Notes: a model not told the origin generated them from the sequence alone. Shown: positions 54,282 to 63,656, numbered from the stretch's first letter. The stretch: DNA of 64,000 nucleotides from Akkermansiaceae bacterium (GCA_018402445.1 JAGYIT010000006.1:248001-312000); one strand, 5' to 3'. Numbers and translations: made by a program.

Positions 54282-54406
54282 GCGGCGATTGAAGAGAGAG
54301 TTGGCGAAGATTACCGTTGGCAGGACGCAGCGGAAGTCTTTTCTTCTTCCCTTGGCAAGCGCGGTGTAATCATGGATGCTCGCGCGACACACAAGTGATT
54401 CGCCCA

Positions 54407-56575
54407 ATGAACATGAGACGTTTCAGCACCGGATTTGCCCTCGCGGGGGTGTTTTTTTCGGCGGGCTGTGGCGGGGAAAGGGATGACGCCGCCCTGCCTC
54501 CGGAGGTGCCGTCCGGCGATGTCTGGACTTTGCCTGACGCCAACCGGTTGGCTGGCCTACCCGGCATAGTTTACGCCTCGCAGGAAAACTCACGGATCCA
54601 TTGGCAGCCATGGACGAAGGCGAGCCTTGAGATGGCGGCCAACTCCCGCAGGCTCATCCTGGCCGTGATCGCGCTGCCCCAGCAGCCCTCGTTCGCCGAC
54701 ATTCTGGAGGAACTTTCTTCCGATCCCGCGACGGTCGCATTGATGAATGACATCTACGTGCCCGTCCTCATCGATGGTGATGCCGTGCGGGAAATCGGAA
54801 TCCTTACGGCCGATCTTTGCGCGGAGATCGGCAGCGGCCTGCAGCTCCCGCTGATGGTGTGGATGACGCCCGAGGCGAACCCCGTCGCGTGGATGCCGTT
54901 GCCTTCCTCGGACGCCGGTTCCGCTGCCAGCCTCCTTTCCCAATCCCACATGATGGTGACGCGGACGTGGGATGACGATCCCGGTTATGTCACTCGGAAC
55001 AGCCGCCTAGATCAGGCCAACCGCAGCCAGCGGCTGATGGAGCGGATTCGGAACCGCGAAACGAGCGACGACCCGGCCGCGGACGCGCTGCGCGCCTTGC
55101 GTCAGCTCACCTCGCTCTATGATCCCCTGTCCCGCAGCTTCGATGAGGCGGGCGGTCTGTTTCCCAGCGGGGCGCTGGATCTGCTGGCTATGGGCGCGGG
55201 CATGGAGAACTTACCGGAAGATCTCCGCCGCCGGTGCAGGGCGGTGCTGGAGAATCTCCTGGACGACCTTGTAGTCAGCCCGATGTTCGACCCGTTGGAC
55301 GGAGGTGTCTTCAACGCGCGGCGGGGGATTTCATGGTCGTTTCCGGGTTTTTACCGTGACTGCGCCAGCCAGGCTCGCGCGGCGGTTAGTCTTTTCAACG
55401 CTTACGAGGCGAGCGGCGAACGGCGCGCATTGGAAAGGGCGCTGGGAGTGCTTGCTTTCGTCGAGACGAATTATCGGACAAACGAGGGACTCTACACTTT
55501 GGGCTCGGGCATTTCGGGGAATATCGGGAAATGGCTTTGGTGGATCGAGGATCTGACGGAGCTTCTCACCGAGGAGGAGCTGGCGGTCTGGGTTCCCGCG
55601 TCCGGGATGAGCGAGTCCGGGAATCTCCCTTCCGAGGTCGATCCTCTGCGCAAGTATTTCCGGGGCAATGCCATCGCTCTCGCGAAATCCGCCGGGGAAA
55701 TCGCCGCAGAGCGTGGCCTCGATCCGACCGTGGTGCAGCGGAATCTCGACAGCGCACGCGAAAAACTCCGTGGTGCGAGGGATCTGCGGATGCAAGTGTC
55801 GCCGGGTGGAGGCGAGGCGAATGCCGTGGCGACCTTCAGGATGGTCTCCGCCTATGCGACGGCTTACCGCATCACGGGAGACACGGCCTATCGGGATCTC
55901 GCCTCGGAGATCCTCGGGAAAGCGAAAACCCGTTTCTCCGAAGGCCCGCTGCTGAAAAATTACGCGGGCAACGAAGACGCCAGCCTTACGGCCGGCCGAG
56001 CCTTTCTTTACTCCGTCGCGATCCAGGCGGCGCTCGATGTCGAGGCGGTGACACTGGACGGAATATGGTTGATGTGGGCCGGGGATCTTGCCAGCACCGT
56101 TTCAGAGGTCTTTGCCGCCTCAGGCCACATCAGTGAATGCCCCGCCGCCGCGGATCTCGTCGGTCTGCCTATTACGGACGTGGCCATGCTCTTCGACGAG
56201 TCCACCGTCGGGCTTCTGTCGATGTCCGAGTCGCGCCTCGCGGCTCTCGATATCCCGTTGGTTCCTTCCCTGCAGACAAAGCTCAACGCGCTGCCCATGG
56301 CCGCGATCGGCAGCCCGATCCTTCACACAGACCTGATCCAGGCAGCGCTCATGCGCGCGTTCGGCGTGACCTATGTGTTCGGAAACGACGCGCCCGCCGC
56401 GATGAGGGAGGTGCTTGCCAGAAGCCCGCTGAAGGGCGTGAATCGCCGCGAGGTGAAGCCCACGGATCCCGTCGTCCGTTCCCCGAAGCCCGGTGAGGTG
56501 CTGCGCATCACTCCGGGCGGCGTGGTAAGCCCGGTGAAGGGCGTCGGCGAAATCAAGGTTCCCTCCCTGCCATAA
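54407..56575 (+). CDS. Lipoprotein with DUF255-like and six-hairpin domains
   Basis: 722 residues. ATG 54407 (MNMRRFSTGFALAGV) gives a lipoprotein signal with lipobox SAGC. Residues 45-180 resemble the DUF255 thioredoxin-like domain of YyaL/Spata20 proteins (SQENSRIHWQPWTKASLEMA in place of PVDWYPWGEEA), but no CxxC is present. Residues 195-540 follow the alpha/alpha barrel pattern (DEAGGLFPSGALDLL, DPLDGGVFNARRG, SWSFPGFYRDCASQARAAVS). The C-terminal part is a small alpha/beta domain. The role of YyaL-type proteins is unsettled. Without CxxC a redox role is unlikely. Confidence 0.75.
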   Translation: MNMRRFSTGFALAGVFFSAGCGGERDDAALPPEVPSGDVWTLPDANRLAGLPGIVYASQENSRIHWQPWTKASLEMAANSRRLILAVIALPQQPSFADILEELSSDPATVALMNDIYVPVLIDGDAVREIGILTADLCAEIGSGLQLPLMVWMTPEANPVAWMPLPSSDAGSAASLLSQSHMMVTRTWDDDPGYVTRNSRLDQANRSQRLMERIRNRETSDDPAADALRALRQLTSLYDPLSRSFDEAGGLFPSGALDLLAMGAGMENLPEDLRRRCRAVLENLLDDLVVSPMFDPLDGGVFNARRGISWSFPGFYRDCASQARAAVSLFNAYEASGERRALERALGVLAFVETNYRTNEGLYTLGSGISGNIGKWLWWIEDLTELLTEEELAVWVPASGMSESGNLPSEVDPLRKYFRGNAIALAKSAGEIAAERGLDPTVVQRNLDSAREKLRGARDLRMQVSPGGGEANAVATFRMVSAYATAYRITGDTAYRDLASEILGKAKTRFSEGPLLKNYAGNEDASLTAGRAFLYSVAIQAALDVEAVTLDGIWLMWAGDLASTVSEVFAASGHISECPAAADLVGLPITDVAMLFDESTVGLLSMSESRLAALDIPLVPSLQTKLNALPMAAIGSPILHTDLIQAALMRAFGVTYVFGNDAPAAMREVLARSPLKGVNRREVKPTDPVVRSPKPGEVLRITPGGVVSPVKGVGEIKVPSLP

Positions 56576-56626
56576 TTCCGAAAATAGCCATCCTTATCCT
56601 AACCGTTAAACCCAAATATCATTGAA

Positions 56627-57685
56627 ATGAGATTCCGCAAACCATCCCTAGCCGCCGCCATCTGCCTGCTTTTTTCCCACGCCGCCCCGGCCGACGTCAT
56701 CTTCCTGAAGAACGGCGAGAAGCTCGAAGGGGTCATCGTCCGCGAGGATGACGAGAAATACGTGGTCGAGGTGAAGGTGTCGGCGTCGATCCGGGACGAA
56801 AAGACCATTCCGCGCGCCGAGGTGCAGCGGATCGAAAAGGAGGCCGCGGATGCCAAGGCTTTCGCGGACATTGAGGGGCTGGTGCCGGCGCCGGAACTGC
56901 TCACTATCAAGGGCTACGAGGCACGTATCGAGAAACTCGAGGGCTTCCTGAAGGAATACCCTGGCAGCGGCAAGGAGATAAGGGTCAGGGGGATGATCGA
57001 CGTCCTTAAGCAGGAGTTTGCGGTCATTTCCCTAGGAGGAATCAAGCTGGGGGGCGGGATGGTCACGGCGGAGGACTACGCCGCGAACGCATACGGATAC
57101 GACGCGCGGATCTCGGAAAAGAGAATCAAGGACGCCGCTCTCCGGGGGGATCTTCTAGTCGCGCTCAGGTTGTTCGAAGGCTATGAGCTGGGTTTCGGCG
57201 ATGCCGAGGGACGGCCCGGCCTCGCGGCGCTGATGGTGCAGGTTCTTGGCGCCTACCGCGCGAACGTCTCCGCGAGCCTCGGAAGCCTCGAAAGTCGGCT
57301 CCAGGAGCGCCAGACGGGCCTTGAGCGTATGAGTCCGGAGGATCGGGCGAGAACCGAGCGAGCCATCCAGGAGGAGACTGACAACCTCGTGAGACGCTTC
57401 GCGGACGAGAAAACCGCGCGCGTGAAATGGGTCACGCCGGATGCATTCCACAAGGAATCGCTCGACGAGACCCTGCGCCAGATCGCCGCTGAGAGCGGCA
57501 GGCTCGAGCAGGTGACGGCGGCTCCCGCAATGCCGCTCGCAGAAGTTTACCGGAACTCATGGGAAAAGCTCCCTGGCGGCACCGATGAGGAAAAGAAAGC
57601 AGTCCTGGACGAAGCCAAGGCGAACAAACTACCGGATCCCTACCTCGCGAAACTGTACGAGCGCGCCGGGCTGCCGCTGGAGTGA
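56627..57685 (+). CDS. Secreted coiled-coil-rich hypothetical protein
   Basis: 352 residues. Signal peptide MRFRKPSLAAAICLLFSHAAPA, then a short beta domain (VIFLKNGEKLEGVIVREDDE, a typical 'FLKNGE' repeat-like start seen in many Planctomycetota and Verrucomicrobiota proteins). A long helical, charged body follows with predicted coiled coil around residues 215-265. No catalytic motif. Likely periplasmic; function unknown. About 50 bases separate it from the preceding lipoprotein gene, so they may be linked. It ends 13 bases before hisB. Confidence 0.7.
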   Translation: MRFRKPSLAAAICLLFSHAAPADVIFLKNGEKLEGVIVREDDEKYVVEVKVSASIRDEKTIPRAEVQRIEKEAADAKAFADIEGLVPAPELLTIKGYEARIEKLEGFLKEYPGSGKEIRVRGMIDVLKQEFAVISLGGIKLGGGMVTAEDYAANAYGYDARISEKRIKDAALRGDLLVALRLFEGYELGFGDAEGRPGLAALMVQVLGAYRANVSASLGSLESRLQERQTGLERMSPEDRARTERAIQEETDNLVRRFADEKTARVKWVTPDAFHKESLDETLRQIAAESGRLEQVTAAPAMPLAEVYRNSWEKLPGGTDEEKKAVLDEAKANKLPDPYLAKLYERAGLPLE

Positions 57686-57698
57686 ACGGAAGAAACTT

Positions 57699-58289
57699 AT
57701 GACAGCAAGAACCGCACAGAGAAGCCGCAGGACGGCGGAGACCAAGATCGATCTGGAGATCGGCCTGGACGGCTCGGGAATTTCCGAGATCGATACCGGC
57801 ATCCCGTTTTTCGACCACATGCTCACTTTGTTTTCCAAACACGGACTGTTCGACCTGAAAGTCCGCGTTCAGGGCGATATCGAGGTCGATTTCCACCACA
57901 CCATCGAGGACACCGGCATCGTGATTGGCGAGTGTATGCGCGAGGCGCTCGGCACCAAGGAAGGCATACGCCGCTACGGCTGTGCATACCTGCCGATGGA
58001 CGAGACGCTCGCCCGCGTGGTGGTGGATCTCAGCAACCGCCCGCATCTTGAGTTCCGCGCTCCGGTCGGCACGCCCTCCGCTCCGAACATGCCCTTCACC
58101 CTCGTCGAGGAATTCTGCCGCGCCGTCGCGAGCAACCTCCGAGCGAACATCCACGTCGAGCTGCTCTACGGGCGTGACGGCCACCATGTCGCCGAGGCCA
58201 TCTTCAAAGGACTGGCTCGCGCCCTTCGCGAGGCCTGTGAGAAGGATGCCCGCGTGAAAGGCATACCCAGCACCAAGGAAGCTTTGTGA
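57699..58289 (+). CDS. hisB: Imidazoleglycerol-phosphate dehydratase
   Basis: Sixth step of histidine synthesis: IGP to imidazole-acetol phosphate. 196 residues, monofunctional form. Diagnostic GTGIPFFDHML-type motif as DTGIPFFDHMLTLFSKHG near residue 28, metal-binding HHTIEDTGIVIGE near 63 and GRDGHHVAEAIFKGLARAL near 155. Start ATG 57699; the frame is open upstream but overlaps the previous gene. The stop overlaps hisH (GTGA). Confidence 0.96.
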   Translation: MTARTAQRSRRTAETKIDLEIGLDGSGISEIDTGIPFFDHMLTLFSKHGLFDLKVRVQGDIEVDFHHTIEDTGIVIGECMREALGTKEGIRRYGCAYLPMDETLARVVVDLSNRPHLEFRAPVGTPSAPNMPFTLVEEFCRAVASNLRANIHVELLYGRDGHHVAEAIFKGLARALREACEKDARVKGIPSTKEAL

Positions 58290-58900
58290 AAATCGGACTG
58301 GTCGATTACGGCGGCGGAAATCTCCGCAGCGTCTATAACGCGATCCGCGCCCTGGGTCACGAGCCTGCGGTCATTTCCGAAGACGGTGCCCTCAACGGCG
58401 CCACCCACCTCATCCTGCCCGGCCAGGGCGAGTTCGCCGACGTGATGGCGCGCCTCGATGATCGCGGCCTCGTTGGTGCCCTGCGCGAGTGGATCAAAGC
58501 CGGGCGTCCCTACTTCGGCATCTGCGTCGGCTACCAGATCCTCTTCGAAGGCAGCGACGAGGCTCCCGATGTGGCCGGACTCGGCATCGTGAAAGGCCGC
58601 TGCGTCCGTTTTTCCGAAAAGCCCGGCCGCAAGATTCCGCAGATGGGCTGGAACGGCGCGCAGCCCGCCAACCCCGATTCCCTGTTCTGGAAAGGCCTGG
58701 GTGCGGAGCCGTATTTCTACTTCGTCCACTCGTACTATCCTGTTCCGGAGGATGACACATGGATTGTTTCGGAGACGGATTATGACGGCGAGACCTTCGC
58801 CGCCACCGTGGAAAAAGGCAAAGTCCTCGCCTGCCAGTTCCACCCCGAGAAAAGCCAGGACGCCGGCCTCGCTCTCATCGCGAATTTTCTCGGCTGCTGA
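58286..58900 (+). CDS. hisH: Imidazole glycerol phosphate synthase subunit HisH
   Basis: Glutaminase subunit that hands ammonia to HisF for IGP synthesis. 204 residues. MKIGLVDYGGGNLRSVYNAI, oxyanion strand HLILPGQGEF, nucleophile elbow GICVGYQIL (Cys near 79), and FHPEKSQ with His/Glu of the triad near 187. GTG start overlaps the hisB stop. hisF is not in the window directly after it; decayed toxin-antitoxin DNA and a MITE follow, so the operon may have been interrupted there. Confidence 0.96.
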   Translation: MKIGLVDYGGGNLRSVYNAIRALGHEPAVISEDGALNGATHLILPGQGEFADVMARLDDRGLVGALREWIKAGRPYFGICVGYQILFEGSDEAPDVAGLGIVKGRCVRFSEKPGRKIPQMGWNGAQPANPDSLFWKGLGAEPYFYFVHSYYPVPEDDTWIVSETDYDGETFAATVEKGKVLACQFHPEKSQDAGLALIANFLGC

Positions 58901-58939
58901 GGGCTGCATCCCGGTATCGAAACTGCTGAACCCTTGAAT

Positions 58940-59100
58940 GAGCTGAATTTGTGGGTAATAGAGCCGGGATGGCGTGGATTTGTTTCCAGCAAAGCCAGGG
59001 CTTTTCTCACGGCCTTGAGCCGCTTCGCCAGACTGGCATCCGCTTCCAGCGAGTCGAGATTCGCGTTCGACTGGTCCGTAAAAAGCAGTTCGAAGGCCAC
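58940..59100 (-). pseudogene. RelE/ParE-type toxin, C-terminal part lost
   Basis: GTG start, reads AFELLFTDQSNANLDSLEAD, AKRLKAVRKALALLETNP and THKFSSFKG, the usual first 55 residues of this toxin group, then runs into unrelated sequence towards hisH. The conserved C-terminal beta strands with catalytic residues are missing. It starts three bases after the antitoxin remnant. Confidence 0.65.
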
Positions 59101-59103
59101 GGA

Positions 59104-59294
59104 TCAGTCGATTTCTTCGTTAGCGAACCGGGCGAAGCTGCCCCGTGATTTGACGCGGCCTGCGACGGCTTGGTGCAAGCCCTTCTTGACGGCAGCCAAA
59201 GCAGGCTTGTTGTCGAACAGCCACTTCTCACTCGCGGGTATTTCCGTGTAGGGTTCCAGGATGATGCGCCCCCTCTCATCCGTGGTTGCATGAG
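59104..59294 (-). pseudogene. Antitoxin remnant, 5' end replaced by MITE
   Basis: About 61 codons: TTDERGRIILEPYTEIP, ASEKWLFDNKPALAAVKKGL, GRVKSRGSFARFANEEID, the C-terminal layout of antitoxins paired with RelE-like toxins. No start: the reading frame comes out of MITE W1 and, across its target duplication, from a sulfatase fragment. Confidence 0.65.
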
Positions 59295-59546
59295 CCTAAA
59301 ATCCGCAGTTCAAACGAAGATTTTCACCGCAAAGGCGCAGAGGTCGCAGAGGGAACGCTGAGAAGAGTTTGTGTTTCGGGATAGTGCAGGGCATTTTTCA
59401 CGGCAATTCCATTTCAGCCATTGGGTGAACCATGCAGTTCCATCGTTTTTCCAAATTTTCTATCTTCCCACATGCAAGGCTCTGCGTTCCTTTGCGACCT
59501 CTGCGACTCTGCGGTGAAAAATTGATACCCAACTGCGGTATTTAGG
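59295..59546. mobile_element. MITE family W, copy W1 (252 bp)
   Basis: Ends CCTAAAATCCGCAGTT and AACTGCGGTATTTAGG. Subterminal inverted repeats carry CACCGCA, CGCAGAGGTCGCA and GGAACGC. The four bases ATGA are present on both sides (59290-59293 and 59547-59550), with one extra G on the left. Same element as W2, in the opposite orientation. Codes for nothing. Confidence 0.9.
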
Positions 59547-59745
59547 ATGAATCGCGTGCCCTCGGCTGCCATTTGGTCGAGGCGCGGGGTTTTGATCAAC
59601 TCCTGTCAGTAGCTGCCGAGGGCGCCTTGGGCGATATCGTCGCTGAGGATGAAGATGAAATTGGGCGGGCGCTCGGTGGCGATGGCGTGGGAAGAGGACA
59701 GCAGCGCTGTGAGGATGATTGAAATGAATTGGGGCAGTTTCATGG
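59547..59745 (-). pseudogene. Arylsulfatase N-terminal fragment
   Basis: Signal peptide MKLPQFISIILTALLSSSHA, then RPPNFIFILSDDIAQGALGSY, a TGA stop, and QELIKTPRLDQMAAEGTRF, the opening of type I sulfatases up to just before the formylglycine site. Interrupted by an in-frame stop and cut off at the MITE. Confidence 0.75.
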
Positions 59746-59771
59746 ATTGATTGAATTTGTTTCAGGTCGCG

Positions 59772-61634
59772 CTATTCGGCGGGTGCAGCGAGAGCCTTGA
59801 GGCGTTCGAGCAATTCCCGGCCCATGTCCGCTTCCTTGAAGCGCCGTGCTTCGTGCCGCGCCTGGGCATCCGCCTTCTGCTCGTTGGTAAAAGTGCGGCT
59901 GATCAATTTTTCTTCGGGATCTTCGCTTTCCGGGAGATCCCATTCATCAGTGCGGAAGTTCGGATAGGGAATGTCCTGATCCGCGCCCAATTTGAGGTTG
60001 CCCATGGGGCTGGTGGCCCAGGCGTAGCGGATTGCGACGGGGTTCGGCACCATCGGGCTCCAGACGCGGATGGTCTGCCAGCCTTTCGTCCAGGTGTCTT
60101 TTTTGTCCCACGGTTCGTAGCGGGCGTGCGCCATGTAGAATTTGCCATCCTCACCGGCGACCGAAAAGCCCTCGAGGATATCGTTTTTATCGTCCGGCTG
60201 CGGGCGCTCCTTGTCGGCGAAGCGGACGATCATCATGTCGCCCTTGGTTTCGATTTTGGGAATGGTCGGTGTGCTCCACGAGGCATTCGGCGTTTTGTAA
60301 ATGTGGCCGAGTGCCCACTGGGCGGCGCGGCGGCCATGCTCGCGCTTCTTGGATGGATGCAGGCCGGGAACCTGGATGTCGTCGCCGGAAATATACTCGG
60401 TGTTTTCCGGATCGCCGACATCCTCCAAACCGAGCCGCTGCGCCTCGCGGATGTAGGGGCCGGTTGCGATGGATTCCAGCTCGAAATTTGACTCATTCTG
60501 CGTGTTACCTCCCGCGCAGAAGCCGATAATGCAAACCGGGAGGCCGGGATCTTCAAAATCCTCGCGCCAACCCTCCACCATCAGTTTCGTCAGGACGCGG
60601 TAACGCTTGGGCCGGCAATTGTCGCCGAGGGTGTTGTTGAAACCCTGGTGGAAGAGCACGCCCTTGATGTGGTAGCCTTTGAATACGCCGAAATAGCCAT
60701 TGTGCACGCTGCCCATGTCGCTGGGGCTCTTGCCGGGAACGTTCCATGAGGTGAGAGCTTTCGGATCCGGCCGGGGCGGCTCCGGCTGTCCCTTCGACTT
60801 CGCCCGTGCTTTCTGGTTGTTCCAGATTTGATCCGCCATGGCCTCGGGATCGAACTCCGCCATTCTCTTCCTGACGTGATCGGCGTAGCGCTTCGCCAGC
60901 GGATGCTCGTCGAATTTGTGGACGGGCACCATGCTCTCGATCGAAGCGCCGCCCCGGGCGTTCTTGATCACACCGATCGGGATTTGCAGCGCCCTCTGGA
61001 CATCGGCACCAAACGTGTAGCCGATGGCGGAGAAGCTTTTTGCCGTTTCCGGGGAGGAGACATCCCAACTGCCCGAAACCGTGTCGATGCCCTCGGGCCG
61101 GATGTCGTCCTGCAGGGATGCCTGCTCGTTGCCCTGGATGGAAAAGAACCGCAGCAAGGGCATGTTCGCCTGCGGAAGCAGATCCTTGGCGTCGGTTTTA
61201 TCGACCGGAAAGGCCATGTTGCTCTGGCCGGACATGACCCAGACATCGCCGATCAGGATATTGCCGAGACTGATGGTTTCCCCGCCACTGGTCGCGGCGA
61301 GGGTGATCGGTTCGGTGCTGGCTTCGCGCGCCGGGAAGCTGACCTCCCATTTCCCGAGGCCTTTGTAGGCCTCTTCGTAGCCGAACACATCGACCGGGGC
61401 TGCGGCGGCGGTGGTGCCCTCGGCGGATTCCTTGCCGAGGGTCACCGACACCTTGTCACCGGGCTTCGCCCAGCCCCAGACCTTGATCGGCTTGCCGCGC
61501 TGGAGGACCATGTCAGCGCCGAAGATGTTGTGGAGCTTGAAAGCCTTGGACTGGCGATCCGTTTGGGCGGTGGCGAGCGGGGCGAGAAGCGCCATGGCGA
61601 GCATGGCACCGAAGGCGCGGATGGCGGTTTTCAT
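59772..61634 (-). CDS. Sialate O-acetylesterase-like SGNH hydrolase
   Basis: 620 residues, exported: MKTAIRAFGAMLAMALLAPLATA. Domain order is an N-terminal beta domain (NIFGADMVLQRGKPIKVWGWAKPG), then SGNH block I GDVWVMSGQSNMAFPV near residue 130, an ARGGASIESM region near 226, GVLFHQGFNN near 326, and an interdomain sandwich at the C-terminus. Members de-acetylate sialic acid or other acetylated sugars. The block V His is not obvious (GLHPSKKREHG is a candidate), so activity is less sure than fold. A sulfatase remnant lies behind it, suggesting a former polysaccharide-degradation locus. Confidence 0.85.
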   Translation of the reverse strand: MKTAIRAFGAMLAMALLAPLATAQTDRQSKAFKLHNIFGADMVLQRGKPIKVWGWAKPGDKVSVTLGKESAEGTTAAAAPVDVFGYEEAYKGLGKWEVSFPAREASTEPITLAATSGGETISLGNILIGDVWVMSGQSNMAFPVDKTDAKDLLPQANMPLLRFFSIQGNEQASLQDDIRPEGIDTVSGSWDVSSPETAKSFSAIGYTFGADVQRALQIPIGVIKNARGGASIESMVPVHKFDEHPLAKRYADHVRKRMAEFDPEAMADQIWNNQKARAKSKGQPEPPRPDPKALTSWNVPGKSPSDMGSVHNGYFGVFKGYHIKGVLFHQGFNNTLGDNCRPKRYRVLTKLMVEGWREDFEDPGLPVCIIGFCAGGNTQNESNFELESIATGPYIREAQRLGLEDVGDPENTEYISGDDIQVPGLHPSKKREHGRRAAQWALGHIYKTPNASWSTPTIPKIETKGDMMIVRFADKERPQPDDKNDILEGFSVAGEDGKFYMAHARYEPWDKKDTWTKGWQTIRVWSPMVPNPVAIRYAWATSPMGNLKLGADQDIPYPNFRTDEWDLPESEDPEEKLISRTFTNEQKADAQARHEARRFKEADMGRELLERLKALAAPAE

Positions 61635-61928
61635 GGGATGGATTTATGGCTGTGGTATCAGGCTGAGAAACTGGTTCAGCGCGTCAGGTCATGGCCTGCG
61701 CCGCTGCGCAACTTTACACGGGAGCAGTGAAAGATCTCTCCCAAGAATTTGAAAATCTGCTTGAGTAGGTGTTCCTCGAAAAGTGACAGTTTAGCGCCGG
61801 AATTCCGATTGGGGATGCTGCATACAGGCTGGCGGCAAACCATCAAAAAGGAGCCACCCCATGAATCGTTTTCACCAGCGTCCCGGGCAGCGCGGTGAAT
61901 CGAGCATAACTCCAGTGCATTTCGAGAC
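61635..61928. other. Intergenic stretch with a short orphan start
   Basis: AAAAAGGAG precedes ATG 61861 (MNRFHQRPGQRGESSI), a strong ribosome-binding site followed by a frame that soon runs antisense through the ATPase gene. It could be the 5' scrap of an insertion sequence. Nothing else recognised. Confidence 0.35.
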
Positions 61929-63092
61929 TCAGCCCTTGAGGAGCTGGAGTGTTTCGGCCAAACTAACAGCTTCGATGCCACTGCCCAGCGAAAACGACTC
62001 TTCCGTGGCGCAAACCACTAGGCAGCGCTCCGGGTCAATGTCTTGCCGGGCGTGGTAGAAGCCGCGTTCCAGCTTGGGCGATCGGCCGCGTTTGATTTCC
62101 AGTGCCCATGGTTTGCGGTGCCCGGGGAGTTCGAGAACGAGATCGATCTCCGCGCCGGCTGCGGTGCGGTAGAAAGAGGCGCGCGCACCCGCCGGAAGGG
62201 AGGCGATGATGTTTTCGATGACAAAGCCCTCCCAGCTTGCTCCCAGCCGTGAGTAGCCAAGGAGATCCTCCATCGTCGTCACGCCAAGCAAGTGGTGGAG
62301 CAAGCCGCTGTCGCGCAGGTAGATTCGCGGCGATTTCACCAGGCGCTTGCCGCTGTTTGCGCTCCAAGGCTCAAGGCGGCGCAGGAGGAACAGATCGACG
62401 AACAGATCGATGTATGAGGCGAGAGTCTTGCCGGATACCGCAAGGCTGCGGGCGAGTTGCGCGGCGTTGAGCAGCCCGCCGTGTTCGTGAGCAAGCATGG
62501 TCCAGAACCGGCGCAAGGTTTCTGCGGCGATACGCGGGCCGAGCTGTGGAATATCCCGCTCTAGATAGCTGCGGATGAAGGCTTCGCGCCAGCGGACGCT
62601 GCGGGCGTCGTCCGGCGCGGTGAAGCTCTCGGGAAAGCCGCCCCGCAGCCAGAGTTGCTCCAATGGTGCGAGGCCCACTTCCGGCACGGTCAGCCCCGCT
62701 AGTTCCACGCGCGCCAGCCGTCCCGCCAGACTCTCGCTGCCCTGGCGCAGAAGATCGATGGATGCGGAACCGAGCAGCAGGAATTGGCCCGAGCGCCGCC
62801 CTTCCCGTTTCGACTGGTCGATGAGGCTGCGCAACACCGGAAACAGCTCGGGAACGCGCTGAATCTCGTCGAGAACAACCAACTTCCCCAGATGCCGCGA
62901 CAGGTAATCGGCAGGATCACTCAGTTTGGCCAAATCGGTCGGATGTTCGAGATCGAGATACAGTGCACCAGTATCTTCGGCGATTTCCATGGCGAGAGTC
63001 GTTTTGCCTACTTGCCGCGGGCCGAGCACCGCCACAGCCGGGAATTGATCAAGTAAATCGACGGTATGGGCTTTCAGAAAGCGAGGAAACAT
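61929..63092 (-). CDS. AAA-type ATPase with DUF4143 domain
   Basis: 387 residues. The start at MFPRFLKAHTVDLLDQFPAV is preferred over an upstream in-frame ATG. Walker A GPRQVGKTTLAMEIA near residue 30; Walker B LVVLDEIQRVPELF near 80; sensor FLLLGSASIDLL; and the C-terminal DUF4143 nuclease-like domain with WEGFVIENIIASL, FYRTAAGAEIDLVLELPG and EIKRG (E-IDxVL-ExK, a PD-(D/E)xK pattern). Such proteins occur widely in variable copies, often near toxin genes, with unknown role. Surrounded here by MITEs and broken genes. Confidence 0.85.
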   Translation of the reverse strand: MFPRFLKAHTVDLLDQFPAVAVLGPRQVGKTTLAMEIAEDTGALYLDLEHPTDLAKLSDPADYLSRHLGKLVVLDEIQRVPELFPVLRSLIDQSKREGRRSGQFLLLGSASIDLLRQGSESLAGRLARVELAGLTVPEVGLAPLEQLWLRGGFPESFTAPDDARSVRWREAFIRSYLERDIPQLGPRIAAETLRRFWTMLAHEHGGLLNAAQLARSLAVSGKTLASYIDLFVDLFLLRRLEPWSANSGKRLVKSPRIYLRDSGLLHHLLGVTTMEDLLGYSRLGASWEGFVIENIIASLPAGARASFYRTAAGAEIDLVLELPGHRKPWALEIKRGRSPKLERGFYHARQDIDPERCLVVCATEESFSLGSGIEAVSLAETLQLLKG

Positions 63093-63109
63093 CCTTGTAA
63101 TATGGGATA

Positions 63110-63648
63110 TTAACTCCACAAATGCAAGGATATATTCCAGCTGGCGCGAGCGGGATTTCCTGTTGGACGACGTGGGTGGTTCCCGATGCCGCCGTTGGCG
63201 AACTCGCTGGTTTCGCATCCGGCCATCAGCGCGAACTGGATGAACCTAAATACCGCAGTTGGGTATCAATTTTTCACCGCAGAGTCGCAGAGGTCGCAAA
63301 GGAACGCAGAGCCTTGCATGTGGGAAGATAGAAAATTTGGAAAAACGATGGAACTGCATGGTTCACCCAATGGGTGAAATGGAATTGCCGTGAAAAATGC
63401 CCTGCACTATCCCGAAACACAAACTCTTCTCAGCGTTCCCTCTGCGACCTCTGCGCCTTTGCGGTGAAAATCTTCGTTTGAACTGCGGATTTTAGGGTGA
63501 AGGGGAGAGGCTCGCCGGCGTTGGTGGCGGCTTCGATGGTGTCCGCCCCGATGGGTTCCAGCACCATGGGAAAAACCTGTCTGGGCATGGACTGGGTGAG
63601 CAGCTCCTGATTAAAGACGCTCAAAAAGGACGTTGCTATGTGTATCAT
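63110..63648 (-). pseudogene. Unknown gene split by MITE W2
   Basis: Removing the MITE and one copy of the TGAA/TTCA duplication joins two parts in frame: VFPMVLEPIGADTIEAATNA and AGEPLPF on one side, IQFALMAGCETSEFANGG and IGNHPRRPTGNPARASWN on the other, with stop TAA at 63110. About 95 codons in all, family not recognised; the 5' end is uncertain. Confidence 0.6.
63245..63497. mobile_element. MITE family W, copy W2 (253 bp)
   Basis: Ends CCTAAATACCGCAGTT and AACTGCGGATTTTAGG, nearly identical to W1 in reverse orientation. Flanked by TGAA on both sides (63241-63244, 63498-63501). Translation gives spurious peptides of the FTAKAQRSQRE type. Confidence 0.92.
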
Positions 63649-63656
63649 TGACTGAT

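Noticed and set aside
59300..63480. Small proteins with the peptide FTAKAQRSQRE or FTAESQRSQRN
   Set aside because: These are translations of MITE W; the DNA has inverted ends and target duplications, not coding bias.
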